This document shows, in pieces, positions 26,111-34,157 of a stretch of DNA of 58,953 nt. Below the pieces are notes generated by a model. The model was given only the letters and a program-made list of their open reading frames with translations, searched no databases and had not been told where the DNA came from. A program made the translations under genes and the position numbers. Source of the stretch: a virus; the IMG/VR virus record IMGVR_UViG_3300010354_000099, positions 1-58,953 of that record. The stretch is one strand, 5' to 3'. Numbering within the stretch: the first letter of the stretch is position 1; each line of letters begins with the position of its first letter.

Positions 26111-26641
26111 ATGACATTGATGTTATCAGAAGTATTTGATGCAGTTAATAAGGCTGCATCATTAGATGATAAAAAGAAAATTCTACTCCAAAATAAAACT
26201 CCTGCCCTATTAACCATTTTACGTTATGGTTTAGATAATAGAATTCAGTTTGATACAGAAATTCCAACATACAAACCAGATTCTAGTCCTATTGGTTTAA
26301 GTTATGGTTCTCTTCAAAAAGAATATAGACGTTTATATATTTTCACAAGAATTTATAGAAACGTTAATATCAACAGAAAGAAAATGATTCTAGCACAAAT
26401 TCTAGAGTCAATTAGCCCATCGGAAGCAAAGCTTTTGGAAAGTGTTTTAACTAAGAAATTTTCTTTGAAAGATGTTGATAATGTATTTTTAAATTCTGTT
26501 TTTCCTGAACTAATGCTTCCTGTGCCATTAAAGGAACAAAATGGAAAGGAAGAATCTGTACAAAAACCAACTGAAAAAGCAGTTGAAGTCGAAACCAAGG
26601 TTGTACCACCCAACAGAAAGAAAAATAAAAAAGTGGTTTAA
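26111..26641 (+). CDS. DUF6433-like conserved phage protein
   Basis: A 176-residue protein with LSEVFDAVNKAASLDDKKKILLQNKTPAL, RLYIFTRIYRNVNINRKKMILAQILESISPSEAKLL and FLNSVFPEL, which I recall as DUF6433 of T4-like phages; function unknown. The last 45 residues are a Lys/Glu/Pro-rich tail. AAGGATAA precedes the ATG and a late-like AATAAATA lies about 25 bp upstream. Confidence 0.75.
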   Translation: MTLMLSEVFDAVNKAASLDDKKKILLQNKTPALLTILRYGLDNRIQFDTEIPTYKPDSSPIGLSYGSLQKEYRRLYIFTRIYRNVNINRKKMILAQILESISPSEAKLLESVLTKKFSLKDVDNVFLNSVFPELMLPVPLKEQNGKEESVQKPTEKAVEVETKVVPPNRKKNKKVV

Positions 26642-26945
26642 AAAACTGAACACATTATTCTTCAATGATACTTTACCTGAATTTAATAAAATAAACATTA
26701 AGTCAGATAAGTATCATTGGGGATTGTGTAAAGGTGAATGTAAGAAAGAAAAAATATTAAATTTGGAATTGTCCAAATCATTTCCCAGTTTTTGTTTTTT
26801 CATCAGTATTTTAGCTCATGAAATGATTCATGCCTATCAGTATATGACAATAGGTAAAATGAGTCACTCAGAAAGTTTTGAAAGATGGAATGATGTATTT
26901 TTAGAATATGGATTGGAGATAAAAGATTATGATGAACTTGAATGA
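26541..26945 (+). CDS. SprT-like zinc metalloprotease-like protein
   Basis: A 134-residue SprT-family protein with the zinc motif HEMIHAYQ and a downstream HSESFERW. The core KWFKKLNTLFFNDTLPEF, GLCKGEC is typical. The start at 26541 follows AAAGGA and gives a 101-base overlap with the previous gene in another frame; no better ATG exists. SprT-like phage proteins may act on DNA-bound proteins, but the target is not known. Confidence 0.82.
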   Translation: MERKNLYKNQLKKQLKSKPRLYHPTERKIKKWFKKLNTLFFNDTLPEFNKINIKSDKYHWGLCKGECKKEKILNLELSKSFPSFCFFISILAHEMIHAYQYMTIGKMSHSESFERWNDVFLEYGLEIKDYDELE

Positions 26946-27231
26946 TGTTAAGAAGTTAACAGAACAAGATTTAGAAGATATTAGAACAAAAGCATTAACC
27001 AAATTTATTGGAATGCTTTTTAAGCATTGTTTAATGTCAGCTTTAACAACAGCTATTTTAATGGTAATTATTCTAAAAGAAAATTCTGCATTATTAATTG
27101 GATGTTTAATTGTTAATATAATTTGTTTAATTGGCGTATTTATTTCATACTTCAGTGTAGAGGTTGAAACTGTAGATTATGAAATTGAAGTTTTAAGAGA
27201 AATGAAAAAGATTAATTTTGATGTAAATTAG
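26929..27231 (+). CDS. Two-helix membrane protein
   Basis: A hundred residues: charged N-terminal helix, hydrophobic segments at about 30-52 and 55-77 (ALLIGCLIVNIICLIGVFIS), and an acidic tail. It overlaps the SprT gene by 17 bases. Function unknown; membrane location is inferred from hydrophobicity. Confidence 0.7.
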   Translation: MMNLNDVKKLTEQDLEDIRTKALTKFIGMLFKHCLMSALTTAILMVIILKENSALLIGCLIVNIICLIGVFISYFSVEVETVDYEIEVLREMKKINFDVN

Positions 27232-27418
27232 TTCTTCCCATTGTGATGTTGTTTTGAATTCTAATTTCTTGATTTCTAAAAGTCCAACATTCACCTGAAC
27301 TATCAATAAAAACCACCCATTCCAAATCATGTTCTTGGGAACGATCAATAAGGAAATATGCCCAACCTTTTCCTTTTGGTGTGATTAATGGAATGGGTGG
27401 ATTTAGTTGTATTGTCAT
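27212..27418 (-). CDS. Conserved small phage protein
   Basis: Sixty-eight residues from ATG 27418: MTIQLNPPIPLITPKGKGWAYFLIDRSQEHDLEWVVFIDSSGECW, a pattern I have seen in unrelated phages, function unknown. It starts just after the stop of the upstream leftward gene, and its end overlaps the convergent membrane-protein gene by 20 bases. Confidence 0.7.
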   Translation of the reverse strand: MTIQLNPPIPLITPKGKGWAYFLIDRSQEHDLEWVVFIDSSGECWTFRNQEIRIQNNITMGRTNLHQN

Positions 27419-27419
27419 A

Positions 27420-28592
27420 TTAGTTATGACTATCAATAATTTTTTTCATATTATTAGTTAGTTCTTTTATCAGAAAAGAACTTATTTCAATTTTAACATC
27501 ATTACCGATAAATTTTATTTGATAAAGTAAATTTGAATTATAATTTATGTTATAAGAATTTTCTTTTTTTGTGTAAGAAAGTTTATTGATGTCATTTAGT
27601 TTTTTCATATAATCTATAAAACTATTAAATGAAAATTCTTTAATATAATTTTTCTGATTTTTATCTAGATTAATATTTTTTTTAACTATATTTATTTTTA
27701 ATGAATTATATATTATGTTGTCTATAGAAATACCAAATAAAAAATATTGCAATTTTGATAGCCACAATGATCTAGTTTCATTTAATATTTCATCAAAAGA
27801 TTTAGATAAATTGTTACTATAACCAAAATCTTTATATAATTGTTTTTTATTTGTATTGTGTATTCTCTTATTCAAAGAAGAACTGGAAGTTAGTTTTAAA
27901 GAAACTTCAATTTCATCTAACAATGAATCTTTTGATAAAATATTAAATAATTGATTTAATTTATAAGATGGTGCTTCCTCACTCAAATTCATACTTGTTA
28001 ATTTATAACCTTTATTTGTCTTAAAATTCACCACTAAATCTGATTTTTTTAAAAGTTTATTAATATTATTTTCTTCATTTTTAATTTTTTGTATATTTCC
28101 GGTAGTTGAAATATGTATCTCAACTAAATTTATCATTTCATCCTCAACGTAAGAAATTAAAGTATTTTTAATTTTGTTTGAAATAATACTTGATGGAAAT
28201 CTGTTAATTAAGAAATTAAATATTTCTTCTTTTGCGGAACTCATTGATTTTCTTAACTTTTTATTTTTATGAAAAAAAATAGTTCCTTTGGGTAATTTGA
28301 TTTTTAACTTACAGCGTAAATATTTGTTATCTGTAAGCTCAGTTCCTTTTTTCTTAACAAGAAAGTTATCAGTTAAAATTAATCCTTGTCCGGTGTATTC
28401 TTCAACATTATTTGATAAAAATTTTAAAGTTTCCAAAATAGAATTTTTATTATAACCACCATCTAGTGTAGTTTTTGGTGAAAGATTAATTATTTCATAA
28501 TCATTTTCGAAAACTAAATTACTTGTACTATAATGTGCCGCACAAACAGCATATAAACCTTCGTATATAAATCCTAGTTCGTTAAAGGCCAT
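27420..28592 (-). CDS. Unknown 390-residue protein under late control
   Basis: Not recognised. The protein is Lys/Asn/Ser-rich and low in Cys, with GLYAVCAAHYSTSN near the N-terminus, a basic stretch KGTIFFHKNKKLRKSM (about 120-135), several helices, and a C-terminal LLYQIKFIGNDVKIEISSFLIKEL. Very AT-rich codon use. The late promoter at 28618 suggests a virion or injected protein, but nothing in the sequence proves this. Confidence 0.75.
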   Translation of the reverse strand: MAFNELGFIYEGLYAVCAAHYSTSNLVFENDYEIINLSPKTTLDGGYNKNSILETLKFLSNNVEEYTGQGLILTDNFLVKKKGTELTDNKYLRCKLKIKLPKGTIFFHKNKKLRKSMSSAKEEIFNFLINRFPSSIISNKIKNTLISYVEDEMINLVEIHISTTGNIQKIKNEENNINKLLKKSDLVVNFKTNKGYKLTSMNLSEEAPSYKLNQLFNILSKDSLLDEIEVSLKLTSSSSLNKRIHNTNKKQLYKDFGYSNNLSKSFDEILNETRSLWLSKLQYFLFGISIDNIIYNSLKINIVKKNINLDKNQKNYIKEFSFNSFIDYMKKLNDINKLSYTKKENSYNINYNSNLLYQIKFIGNDVKIEISSFLIKELTNNMKKIIDSHN

Positions 28593-28617
28593 CTAATCCC
28601 CTTTTTGTTATACTAAA

Positions 28618-28625
28618 TATTTATA
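28618..28625 (-). promoter_or_regulatory. T4-type late promoter
   Basis: Leftward TATAAATA 26 bp before the ATG of the 390-residue gene. Confidence 0.7.
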
Positions 28626-28634
28626 AACCTAACT

Positions 28635-29678
28635 ATGAAAAATGAACTACAAAATTACCTAGCTGATACTGAAACTAACTTTAAGCAGAAACTAGAATTC
28701 TTTCAAAATAGAAATGTATCTGTTCAAAGTCATAATGATTATTCTAACTTATTTCAGTTTTGTCTCTATGATAATAATTCAGAACCAAATGAAATTATTG
28801 ATAATTGTTCTGGAATAATTCTTGATGTTGATGATAAAAATTTTCCAATCATAGCAGCAACACCTAAAGTAATTCATGCAAAACCTATTTTCTCATCTAA
28901 ACGTTTAAGATATGAAGAGAAAATTGATGGTACAACTGTTTATCTGTGGAACCATAAAGAAAAATGGCACTTATCAACAAAATATGATGTCCAAGAACCA
29001 AAAATAGAAAAATTATTCTTTAAATACTTTCCACAAAAATATATTAGTTTACTTGATCCTTGTTACACCTACACATTTGAAATAATATCACCATTCAACA
29101 AAAAAATTGTAAACACAAACACTGTTAAAATATATTTCATAACAGCTATTAATAAAGTTACATTGGAAGAAACTAGATTTGAATGTTTTGAACACATGCT
29201 TCCAAAAACATTTAAATTTAATACAATACAAGAAGCACAAGAATTTGTACAAAATTCAGATCCAAAAGAAATTGAAGGATTAATTGTAATAGATTCAAAA
29301 AACAGAAAAATTAAAATTAAAAATAAAAACTTTAGAAAACTGCAAGACTTTGTTGAATCATTTGATTTCAAAAAAGGTATTGTGATGGCAATAAAAGAAA
29401 AAGATGAATTTGTCGAAGAATTTCCGGAAATTTCAGATTTATATAGAGAAATGAAAAAAATGATAAATTCAATTTGTTCCAAATATGACAAGATATTTGA
29501 AGTTTGTATGAAAAATACATCAACAAAAGCAGAATTTGTATCAAAAGTAATGTCACATACAAATTTTACTTCACCTCTATATGCCATGTATGACAAAAAA
29601 GTAAAAAATATGAAAGATTATCTGCAAAAGATGAATCCAGATAAACTTGCCATGATGCTTGAGAAGGGTGAAATTTAA
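28635..29678 (+). CDS. Second RNA ligase (Rnl1-like)
   Basis: A 347-residue ATP-dependent ligase. Motif I is EEKIDGTT with Lys96 as probable nucleophile, then TYTFEIISP (motif III region), EIEGLIVID (motif IV) and KIKIKNKNF (motif V). A helical C-terminal domain follows, as in T4 Rnl1. This copy is intact, whereas the copy at 21-22 kb has an in-frame stop. Likely substrates are cleaved tRNAs or other broken RNAs. Confidence 0.88.
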   Translation: MKNELQNYLADTETNFKQKLEFFQNRNVSVQSHNDYSNLFQFCLYDNNSEPNEIIDNCSGIILDVDDKNFPIIAATPKVIHAKPIFSSKRLRYEEKIDGTTVYLWNHKEKWHLSTKYDVQEPKIEKLFFKYFPQKYISLLDPCYTYTFEIISPFNKKIVNTNTVKIYFITAINKVTLEETRFECFEHMLPKTFKFNTIQEAQEFVQNSDPKEIEGLIVIDSKNRKIKIKNKNFRKLQDFVESFDFKKGIVMAIKEKDEFVEEFPEISDLYREMKKMINSICSKYDKIFEVCMKNTSTKAEFVSKVMSHTNFTSPLYAMYDKKVKNMKDYLQKMNPDKLAMMLEKGEI

Positions 29679-29683
29679 ACTAT

Positions 29684-29691
29684 TATAAATA
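29684..29691 (+). promoter_or_regulatory. T4-type late promoter
   Basis: TATAAATA after the second ligase gene. Only a nine-codon frame and a terminator follow within 75 bp, so a short late RNA is possible. Confidence 0.5.
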
Positions 29692-29730
29692 ATGAAAGAT
29701 TGTAAATTAGACATAAACTAAAATAACTCA

Positions 29731-29760
29731 GCGGAGGAAGATGTTTTCCTCCGCTTTTTT
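29731..29760 (+). terminator. Rho-independent terminator
   Basis: GCGGAGGAA-loop-TTCCTCCGC followed by T6, between the second ligase and the UV endonuclease gene. Confidence 0.9.
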
Positions 29761-29761
29761 A

Positions 29762-29790
29762 TTGACAAATTCAAAAATCTGTGATATCAT
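29762..29790 (+). promoter_or_regulatory. Leaderless-type sigma70 promoter
   Basis: TTGACA, 17-bp spacer with TGA, then TATCAT; ATG 7 nt after the -10. Confidence 0.85.
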
Positions 29791-29796
29791 GTATTC

Positions 29797-30732
29797 ATGA
29801 ACACTCAATTTGGTTACTGCTGCATTAATCTGGAACTATCCGACAAAGGTATTACCACCAATCGCACCATGCGAGAAGCTACGTTTAATGAGCGTGGTAT
29901 TGCCTATGCATCTGAGCTTGCATACAAGAATACTCTTGATCTTATCCAGATCATGCTTTGGAATCAACGCAACAACATCAAGGTGTTTCGTTTGTCTTCT
30001 GATCTATTTCCTTGGAACTCCAAGTACAAGCTAGAAGATCTTCCTGATTTTGCTGAAATTTCTTACAATCTTCGTTTTGCTGGTGATATTGCTAAACGTG
30101 CTGGTATTCGTGTAACTGCACACCCAGATCATTTTGTCAAGCTAGGTTCTGACAAGCAGAATGTTGTTGACAATTCCATTCATGATCTTCATCATCACAA
30201 CGAAGTTTTTGAGTTGATGGGTTTTCCTGCCAATCATTATCACTGCCTCAACATCCATGTTGGTATGAATTTCTCTCAGAAAGTTATCGACAACTTCATT
30301 ACTAATTTTTATCGTCTTAATGACAATACCAAGAAGCGTCTTGTTGTTGAGAATGATGACAAAGCTTCTGCATTTTCTGTTAATCAGTTGTTCAAGCATA
30401 TTTTTTCTTATATTCATACTCCAATCACATTTGACTATTTCCACCATAGTTTTCATCAAGATAATTTGTCTGAATCTCTTGCATTTCATCTTTCTTATGC
30501 TACATGGGGTGAGACTAAGCCACTATTCCATTACAGCGAATCTAAAGCTTTGCATGAAAGTATTTCCTGCAATGCACGGGCGCATTCTGATTATGCAACA
30601 TCTATCATGAACACCTATGAAATGCCTCTTGACATTGATCTTGAACTCAAGTCTAAGGAAAAAGCTTTGTTTGCTTATCAAAAAATGTATGAAGAGAGCT
30701 TGACAAAGCTTTCTGATTCTGCTACACTGTAA
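29797..30732 (+). CDS. uvsE: UV damage endonuclease (UVDE/UvsE family)
   Basis: A 311-residue TIM-barrel DNA repair endonuclease that nicks 5' of UV lesions. Family features are FGYCCINLEL, FRLSSDLFPW, VTAHPDHFVKL, CLNIHVG, LVVENDDKA and ITFDYFHHS, carrying the His, Glu and Asp metal ligands. Predicted leaderless mRNA. Its base composition is clearly less AT-rich than its neighbours, which may mean a different origin or higher expression. Confidence 0.92.
   Translation: MNTQFGYCCINLELSDKGITTNRTMREATFNERGIAYASELAYKNTLDLIQIMLWNQRNNIKVFRLSSDLFPWNSKYKLEDLPDFAEISYNLRFAGDIAKRAGIRVTAHPDHFVKLGSDKQNVVDNSIHDLHHHNEVFELMGFPANHYHCLNIHVGMNFSQKVIDNFITNFYRLNDNTKKRLVVENDDKASAFSVNQLFKHIFSYIHTPITFDYFHHSFHQDNLSESLAFHLSYATWGETKPLFHYSESKALHESISCNARAHSDYATSIMNTYEMPLDIDLELKSKEKALFAYQKMYEESLTKLSDSATL
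30700..30728 (+). promoter_or_regulatory. Leaderless-type promoter inside the end of the UVDE gene
   Basis: TTGACA, 17-bp spacer, TACACT, ATG 7 nt after the -10. The whole promoter lies within the last UVDE codons. Confidence 0.8.
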
Positions 30733-30734
30733 GT

Positions 30735-31427
30735 ATGAAACAGGTACTTTTAAAAGGTTTGGTTGGCTCACATGCTTATGGTGTAGCAACTGAAAACTCA
30801 GACAAAGATTATATGTCAGTTTATGTTGATCCACTTGACCATTATTTTGGTTTAAATAAGTCAAGTACCAACCATTCTGTGTCTGAAACTTTAGATAATA
30901 CTGAATTTGAATTTCTGAAGTTTGTGAAGTTGTGTGTGAATTTTAATCCAAATGTTGTTCCTTTGTTATTTCTAAATCAATATGAGGAACTTTCTACTTT
31001 TGGTTTATATCTCTTAGAACAAAAAAATGAATTTGTCACTAAGAAGGCATACAACTCACTACTTGGTTATGCTAATGGTCAAAAATTAAAAGCTGAAATG
31101 GGTGTAACTGAAAAGTTTGGTGAAAAAAGAAAAAATTTAATAAATGAATATGGTTATGATATAAAAGCAGCTTCTCATACAGTGAGACTTTTAAATCTTG
31201 CCAAACATTTATTTAAATATAATGAAGTAAACTTGAAAGCTGGTGCAGAAGAAGTTTTAGAATTTAAATTAGGAAAACACCCAAAAAGTTTTTTTGATGA
31301 ACGTTTTGAAACTCTTTTAGCTGAATCAAAAGAATTTTATCAAACGTGTAAACTACCAGAAGATGTTAATTATGAAAAAGTAAATAATTTCTGTGTTAAT
31401 CTTCTTTCAAAAAATTTTAAATTATAG
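30735..31427 (+). CDS. RlaP-like nucleotidyltransferase
   Basis: A 230-residue member of the YcgL/RlaP branch of DNA polymerase beta-like nucleotidyltransferases: GSHAYGVATENSDKDYM has the GS signature (Gly11-Ser12) and paired Asp23/Asp25. Later LLFLNQYEE and KAASHTVRLLNLAKHL match the family helical part. RlaP proteins are often encoded beside RNA ligases and are thought to act in RNA end repair, which fits the two ligases here. Confidence 0.8.
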   Translation: MKQVLLKGLVGSHAYGVATENSDKDYMSVYVDPLDHYFGLNKSSTNHSVSETLDNTEFEFLKFVKLCVNFNPNVVPLLFLNQYEELSTFGLYLLEQKNEFVTKKAYNSLLGYANGQKLKAEMGVTEKFGEKRKNLINEYGYDIKAASHTVRLLNLAKHLFKYNEVNLKAGAEEVLEFKLGKHPKSFFDERFETLLAESKEFYQTCKLPEDVNYEKVNNFCVNLLSKNFKL

Positions 31428-31430
31428 TAT

Positions 31431-31637
31431 ATGAAATACAGAATCGCAGACAAAGTAAAAGTAATTCCTAAAGTAGCAAGTACAATGCTGATGAATCCTC
31501 ACAGCGTTTACATTGTTGTAAAAACAAAACAAATTCCAGGTACAGAAAAGTCAGAAAATTTTTATTGTCTTCGTGATGATTTTAATCTACAATTTTGTTG
31601 GATACTTGAGGAAGAATTAATTCCAGTGGAGATTTAA
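31431..31637 (+). CDS. Small basic protein, unknown
   Basis: Sixty-eight residues with a beta-rich pattern (KYRIADKVKVIPK, SVYIVVKTKQIPG, FYCLRDDFN) that may form a small SH3-like barrel; this is a guess from strand pattern. It ends directly at the next start. Confidence 0.65.
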   Translation: MKYRIADKVKVIPKVASTMLMNPHSVYIVVKTKQIPGTEKSENFYCLRDDFNLQFCWILEEELIPVEI

Positions 31638-31808
31638 ATGAAACGTTCAAAACCTAAAAATATACTTCATTTTACTAAATCAAAATCTGGTACAGATTCA
31701 AGAAAAACTTCACGCACACCTGAAGGAAAATTTATATCTTCTTCTGGAGAAGATTGTATGGTACTATCAAGATCAAATAATTATTACATGAGTAGGATTA
31801 AACAATGA
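31638..31808 (+). CDS. Small basic Ser/Lys/Arg-rich protein
   Basis: Fifty-six residues with GGAGATTTAA before the ATG and an ATGA overlap with the next gene. The N-terminus is Lys/Ser/Arg/Thr-rich (KRSKPKN, SKSGTDSRKTSR). Probably nucleic-acid binding or disordered. No family recognised. Confidence 0.65.
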   Translation: MKRSKPKNILHFTKSKSGTDSRKTSRTPEGKFISSSGEDCMVLSRSNNYYMSRIKQ

Positions 31809-32176
31809 ACCACGACACAATTTTAAGTTTTATTGAAGATGTAAAAAATTCATCTTTTGCTCACAAGTTTGACGATTATAATTTTGCACAGAATTTTTAT
31901 GCAGCACTTTGTAATACTGTATGGGATTACAAGAATCAGGATTTCTCAGTTTCCTGGAGAACTGCTGGTAATGTTGTAGCTGAAATTAGAAATAGTCTTT
32001 TTAACTATAAAGAAGATTATATGGACTATTATTGCACTGGTATTCCTTCAACATATGATATTGAAAAAAATGATGATGTATATATTATTGAGGGGTTGGT
32101 AACACCAGAAATTTCAGAGTGCTTTTGTGAACTAAGTATGGTCATGGTTTCCTGTCAAGAATTTATTGATGAATAG
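31805..32176 (+). CDS. Conserved-looking phage protein, unknown
   Basis: A 123-residue acidic, aromatic-rich protein (FAHKFDDYNFAQNFYAALCNTVWDY, SVSWRTAGNVVAEIRN, DYMDYYCTGIPS). The arrangement, with a Trp-Arg-x-Ala-Gly and YCTG near the end, looks conserved, but I cannot name a family. The TAG is directly followed by the -35 of the next promoter. Confidence 0.7.
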   Translation: MNHDTILSFIEDVKNSSFAHKFDDYNFAQNFYAALCNTVWDYKNQDFSVSWRTAGNVVAEIRNSLFNYKEDYMDYYCTGIPSTYDIEKNDDVYIIEGLVTPEISECFCELSMVMVSCQEFIDE

Positions 32177-32205
32177 TTGACAAACTTATATTTTTGTGAT
32201 ATACT
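32177..32205 (+). promoter_or_regulatory. Leaderless-type sigma70 promoter
   Basis: TTGACA directly after a TAG stop, 17-bp spacer with TGA, TATACT, ATG 7 nt later. Confidence 0.9.
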
Positions 32206-32211
32206 GATATT

Positions 32212-32442
32212 ATGTTAACAGTTAAATTTTTCAAAAACACGGAACTTCTCACAGAGAGACAGTTCACAATTACAAATTTTGACGCTGTTAAGAATTTTAT
32301 CAACAATCACAAGTATGATTATTCAAAAGCAAGTGAATGTGAAGATTTACCATTTAATTATGTTTCTTTTGACTGGTTAGATAATAATAATTATTATTTT
32401 GCTGATTGGGATGTTAATGATGAACAGGTTTTAAAATTATGA
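32212..32442 (+). CDS. Hypothetical small acidic protein
   Basis: Seventy-six residues, N-terminal strands then an Asp/Tyr/Trp-rich C-terminus (YVSFDWLDNNNYYFADWDVND). Predicted leaderless. No family recognised. Confidence 0.65.
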   Translation: MLTVKFFKNTELLTERQFTITNFDAVKNFINNHKYDYSKASECEDLPFNYVSFDWLDNNNYYFADWDVNDEQVLKL

Positions 32443-32666
32443 TGTATTCAAAAACTAAAAAATATTTTTACAAAGATTTTCAAACTAAGCGTAAAAGTTC
32501 TAGTGGTGTTAATCTAAGATACGAAAAAATTGGACAAAATTATTCATATTCCGGTCGATATGGAAAAAGAAAGTCAGAAGTAATTAATTTAACATCAAAT
32601 TCCTATTCAGGTTTTTCATCAATGGCTTGGTCGAAAATCACTAGTGACAAACAAAAATATTTGTGA
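32439..32666 (+). CDS. Small basic Ser/Tyr/Lys-rich protein
   Basis: Seventy-five residues, ATGATG start overlapping the previous stop. Rich in Ser, Lys and Tyr (FQTKRKSSSGVNLRYEK, NYSYSGRYGKRKSE, SYSGFSSMAWSK). It resembles the composition of the early Ser-X repeat proteins but has no hexamer repeat. Its end contains the next promoter. Confidence 0.6.
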   Translation: MMYSKTKKYFYKDFQTKRKSSSGVNLRYEKIGQNYSYSGRYGKRKSEVINLTSNSYSGFSSMAWSKITSDKQKYL

Positions 32667-32672
32667 TACAAT
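32644..32672 (+). promoter_or_regulatory. Leaderless-type sigma70 promoter
   Basis: GTGACA, 17-bp spacer with TGA, TACAAT; ATG 7 nt after the -10. Confidence 0.8.
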
Positions 32673-32678
32673 AAAAGT

Positions 32679-33098
32679 ATGAAGTCGGAACAGAAAATCA
32701 TCAAAGTTTTTTCTCTCTTGAAAGAAGTTGCTATTGCAACGCCCAAGATTGCTGGTGCTAAAATTGCTGCTGCAATTGTCCACAAAAACAAGATTATTTC
32801 TGTTGGTGTAAATTCAAATAAATCATCTCCTTTACAGGCTAAATATGCAACTAATAAAAACTTGTCTATATTCCTTCATGCTGAAATTGCAGCAATTAAA
32901 AATGCGTTACGCTATTTGGATGTAGAAGATTTCAATAAAGTTTCTTTGTTTGTGTGCAGGGCAAAAACTGACGTGAAAACAAACAAAATGATTTATGGAA
33001 TGTCAAAACCTTGTCCTGGCTGCATGAGAGCAATTGTTGAATTTGAAATTAAAAATGTTTTCTACACTCTTGACAATGAAGGTTGGGAAGTGTTATAA
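32679..33098 (+). CDS. Cytidine/deoxycytidylate deaminase-like protein
   Basis: A 139-residue zinc deaminase domain: HAEIAAIKNAL (His67, Glu69) and PCPGCMRAI (Cys112, Cys115). It lacks the allosteric segment seen in the larger dCMP deaminase at 22.5 kb and has a longer helix before PCPGC, so it may act on a different cytidine or on RNA or tRNA; the substrate cannot be read from sequence. Confidence 0.85.
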   Translation: MKSEQKIIKVFSLLKEVAIATPKIAGAKIAAAIVHKNKIISVGVNSNKSSPLQAKYATNKNLSIFLHAEIAAIKNALRYLDVEDFNKVSLFVCRAKTDVKTNKMIYGMSKPCPGCMRAIVEFEIKNVFYTLDNEGWEVL

Positions 33099-33099
33099 T
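33070..33099 (+). promoter_or_regulatory. Leaderless-type sigma70 promoter
   Basis: TTGACA within the deaminase 3' end, 18-bp spacer, TATAAT, ATG 7 nt later. Confidence 0.8.
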
Positions 33100-33105
33100 A
33101 ATTAT

Positions 33106-33315
33106 ATGACAGAAAAAGAAAAATTCATTATTAATTACGCTACAACATTTCTTGCAGCTAAAGCAGCACAAGAATACACATATTGTTGCATGACAGACAA
33201 CCATGTAAATCTTGTTGAAACTGCTCCAATTGAAGATGCATTTTTCATTGCTAATGAAATTTGGCAAAATGAAACATTTAAAGAAGAATACAAGAAACTA
33301 CTTAATGGACTATAA
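33106..33315 (+). CDS. Hypothetical small protein
   Basis: Sixty-nine residues from the ATG placed by the promoter at 33070-33099. Mostly helical (EKFIINYATTFLAAKAAQEY, FIANEIWQNETFKEEYKKLL). No family recognised. Confidence 0.65.
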   Translation: MTEKEKFIINYATTFLAAKAAQEYTYCCMTDNHVNLVETAPIEDAFFIANEIWQNETFKEEYKKLLNGL

Positions 33316-33316
33316 G

Positions 33317-33466
33317 ATGAAAATCTCAACACTGAAAAGAAATCCAACATCACAATCTGGAAAAAATTCTTGGACAACATCAACATTACATTCATGGACA
33401 AATTCCAAGTGTGGTGCAGTTTTTTCATCTTTCACTGCACATTACACTTTTAGATCATGGACGTAA
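33317..33466 (+). CDS. Small Ser/Thr/Trp-rich protein
   Basis: Forty-nine residues, starting 1 base after the previous stop. N-terminus KISTLKRNPTSQSGKNSWTT resembles the KKSIYKRNIWS start of the seven Ser-X repeat proteins, and the whole is rich in Ser, Thr and Trp. It may be a non-repetitive relative. No other clue to function. Confidence 0.5.
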   Translation: MKISTLKRNPTSQSGKNSWTTSTLHSWTNSKCGAVFSSFTAHYTFRSWT

Positions 33467-33819
33467 TCAATAATCTAAAAACTATGTTCACACCACAAAA
33501 TATCATTGATTCCGGCTACAAGCATTTCCCTTTCAAGGACAAGCAAATGTTCAAATATGCTGATTTGTTTTTCCAAAAGAAAGTAAAGGAAAATGATAAA
33601 ACAAAGTATTTCATCAACATTTACTACTACATATTTACAGATCTATATAACAAGGTAGGTCCCGCCACCACATTTGAAGTAGCTTTCTATCTACAAAACA
33701 ATACATGTGTAAATGTGTCATTTTCCGGTGAAACATTTTCTTCAATTGTAGAGATAGAAGAATTTTTTGAGAATTTCTATAAAAACAACAATTTTGTTCC
33801 GGACATTCACAATGAATAA
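33457..33819 (+). CDS. Hypothetical protein
   Basis: A 120-residue soluble protein with many aromatic and Lys residues (GYKHFPFKDKQMFKYADLFFQKKV, YFINIYYYIFTDLYN, TFEVAFYLQNNTCVNVSF). No family recognised. It starts inside the previous gene (10-base overlap). Confidence 0.65.
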   Translation: MDVINNLKTMFTPQNIIDSGYKHFPFKDKQMFKYADLFFQKKVKENDKTKYFINIYYYIFTDLYNKVGPATTFEVAFYLQNNTCVNVSFSGETFSSIVEIEEFFENFYKNNNFVPDIHNE

Positions 33820-33880
33820 TGCAATGATAATTATTATCATTTTAATTATTTTGTACTTTATCTATCAGTCCGAAGATTAA
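33812..33880 (+). CDS. Membrane micropeptide, 22 residues
   Basis: A single hydrophobic helix (AMIIIIILIILYFIYQ) preceded by MNN and ended by SED. The start overlaps the previous stop by 8 bases. The clear membrane-segment pattern supports a real product. Confidence 0.5.
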   Translation: MNNAMIIIIILIILYFIYQSED

Positions 33881-33895
33881 AATTAAAGGAGTATT

Positions 33896-34156
33896 ATGGT
33901 ATTCTGTAAAAATTGCAAACATTTTGATTCACAATTCGTTGAATGTAATCATCCACAATTCTACAAAATTGAATATTCACCAGTAAATGGTGCAATAAAA
34001 TGTCTTAATCTGGAAGTTTACACTAAACTTTCAAAAGAAAATCCAGACAATCCATGTTCTTCAATTTGTTATTTACAAAACAAAGATTGTAATTGTTCGC
34101 TCTATGAACCAAATATTATTGTTAAGATTGTAAATTATATTTACAAGTTATTCTAA
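33896..34156 (+). CDS. Cysteine-rich small protein
   Basis: Eighty-six residues with eight Cys and several His: CKNCKHFDSQFVECNHPQF, a pattern typical of small phage proteins that may bind zinc or iron-sulfur, then CSSICYLQNKDCNCSLYEP. AAAGGAGT precedes the ATG. Function unknown. Confidence 0.7.
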   Translation: MVFCKNCKHFDSQFVECNHPQFYKIEYSPVNGAIKCLNLEVYTKLSKENPDNPCSSICYLQNKDCNCSLYEPNIIVKIVNYIYKLF

Positions 34157-34157
34157 T

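Noticed and set aside
26541-26641. SprT start within the previous gene as an annotation error
   Set aside because: The overlap is long, but AAAGGA is correctly placed, no later ATG exists, and the upstream gene's end is low-complexity, so the overlap was kept.
29692-29721. Nine-codon frame after the late promoter at 29684
   Set aside because: Too short to support; it may be a leader or nothing.
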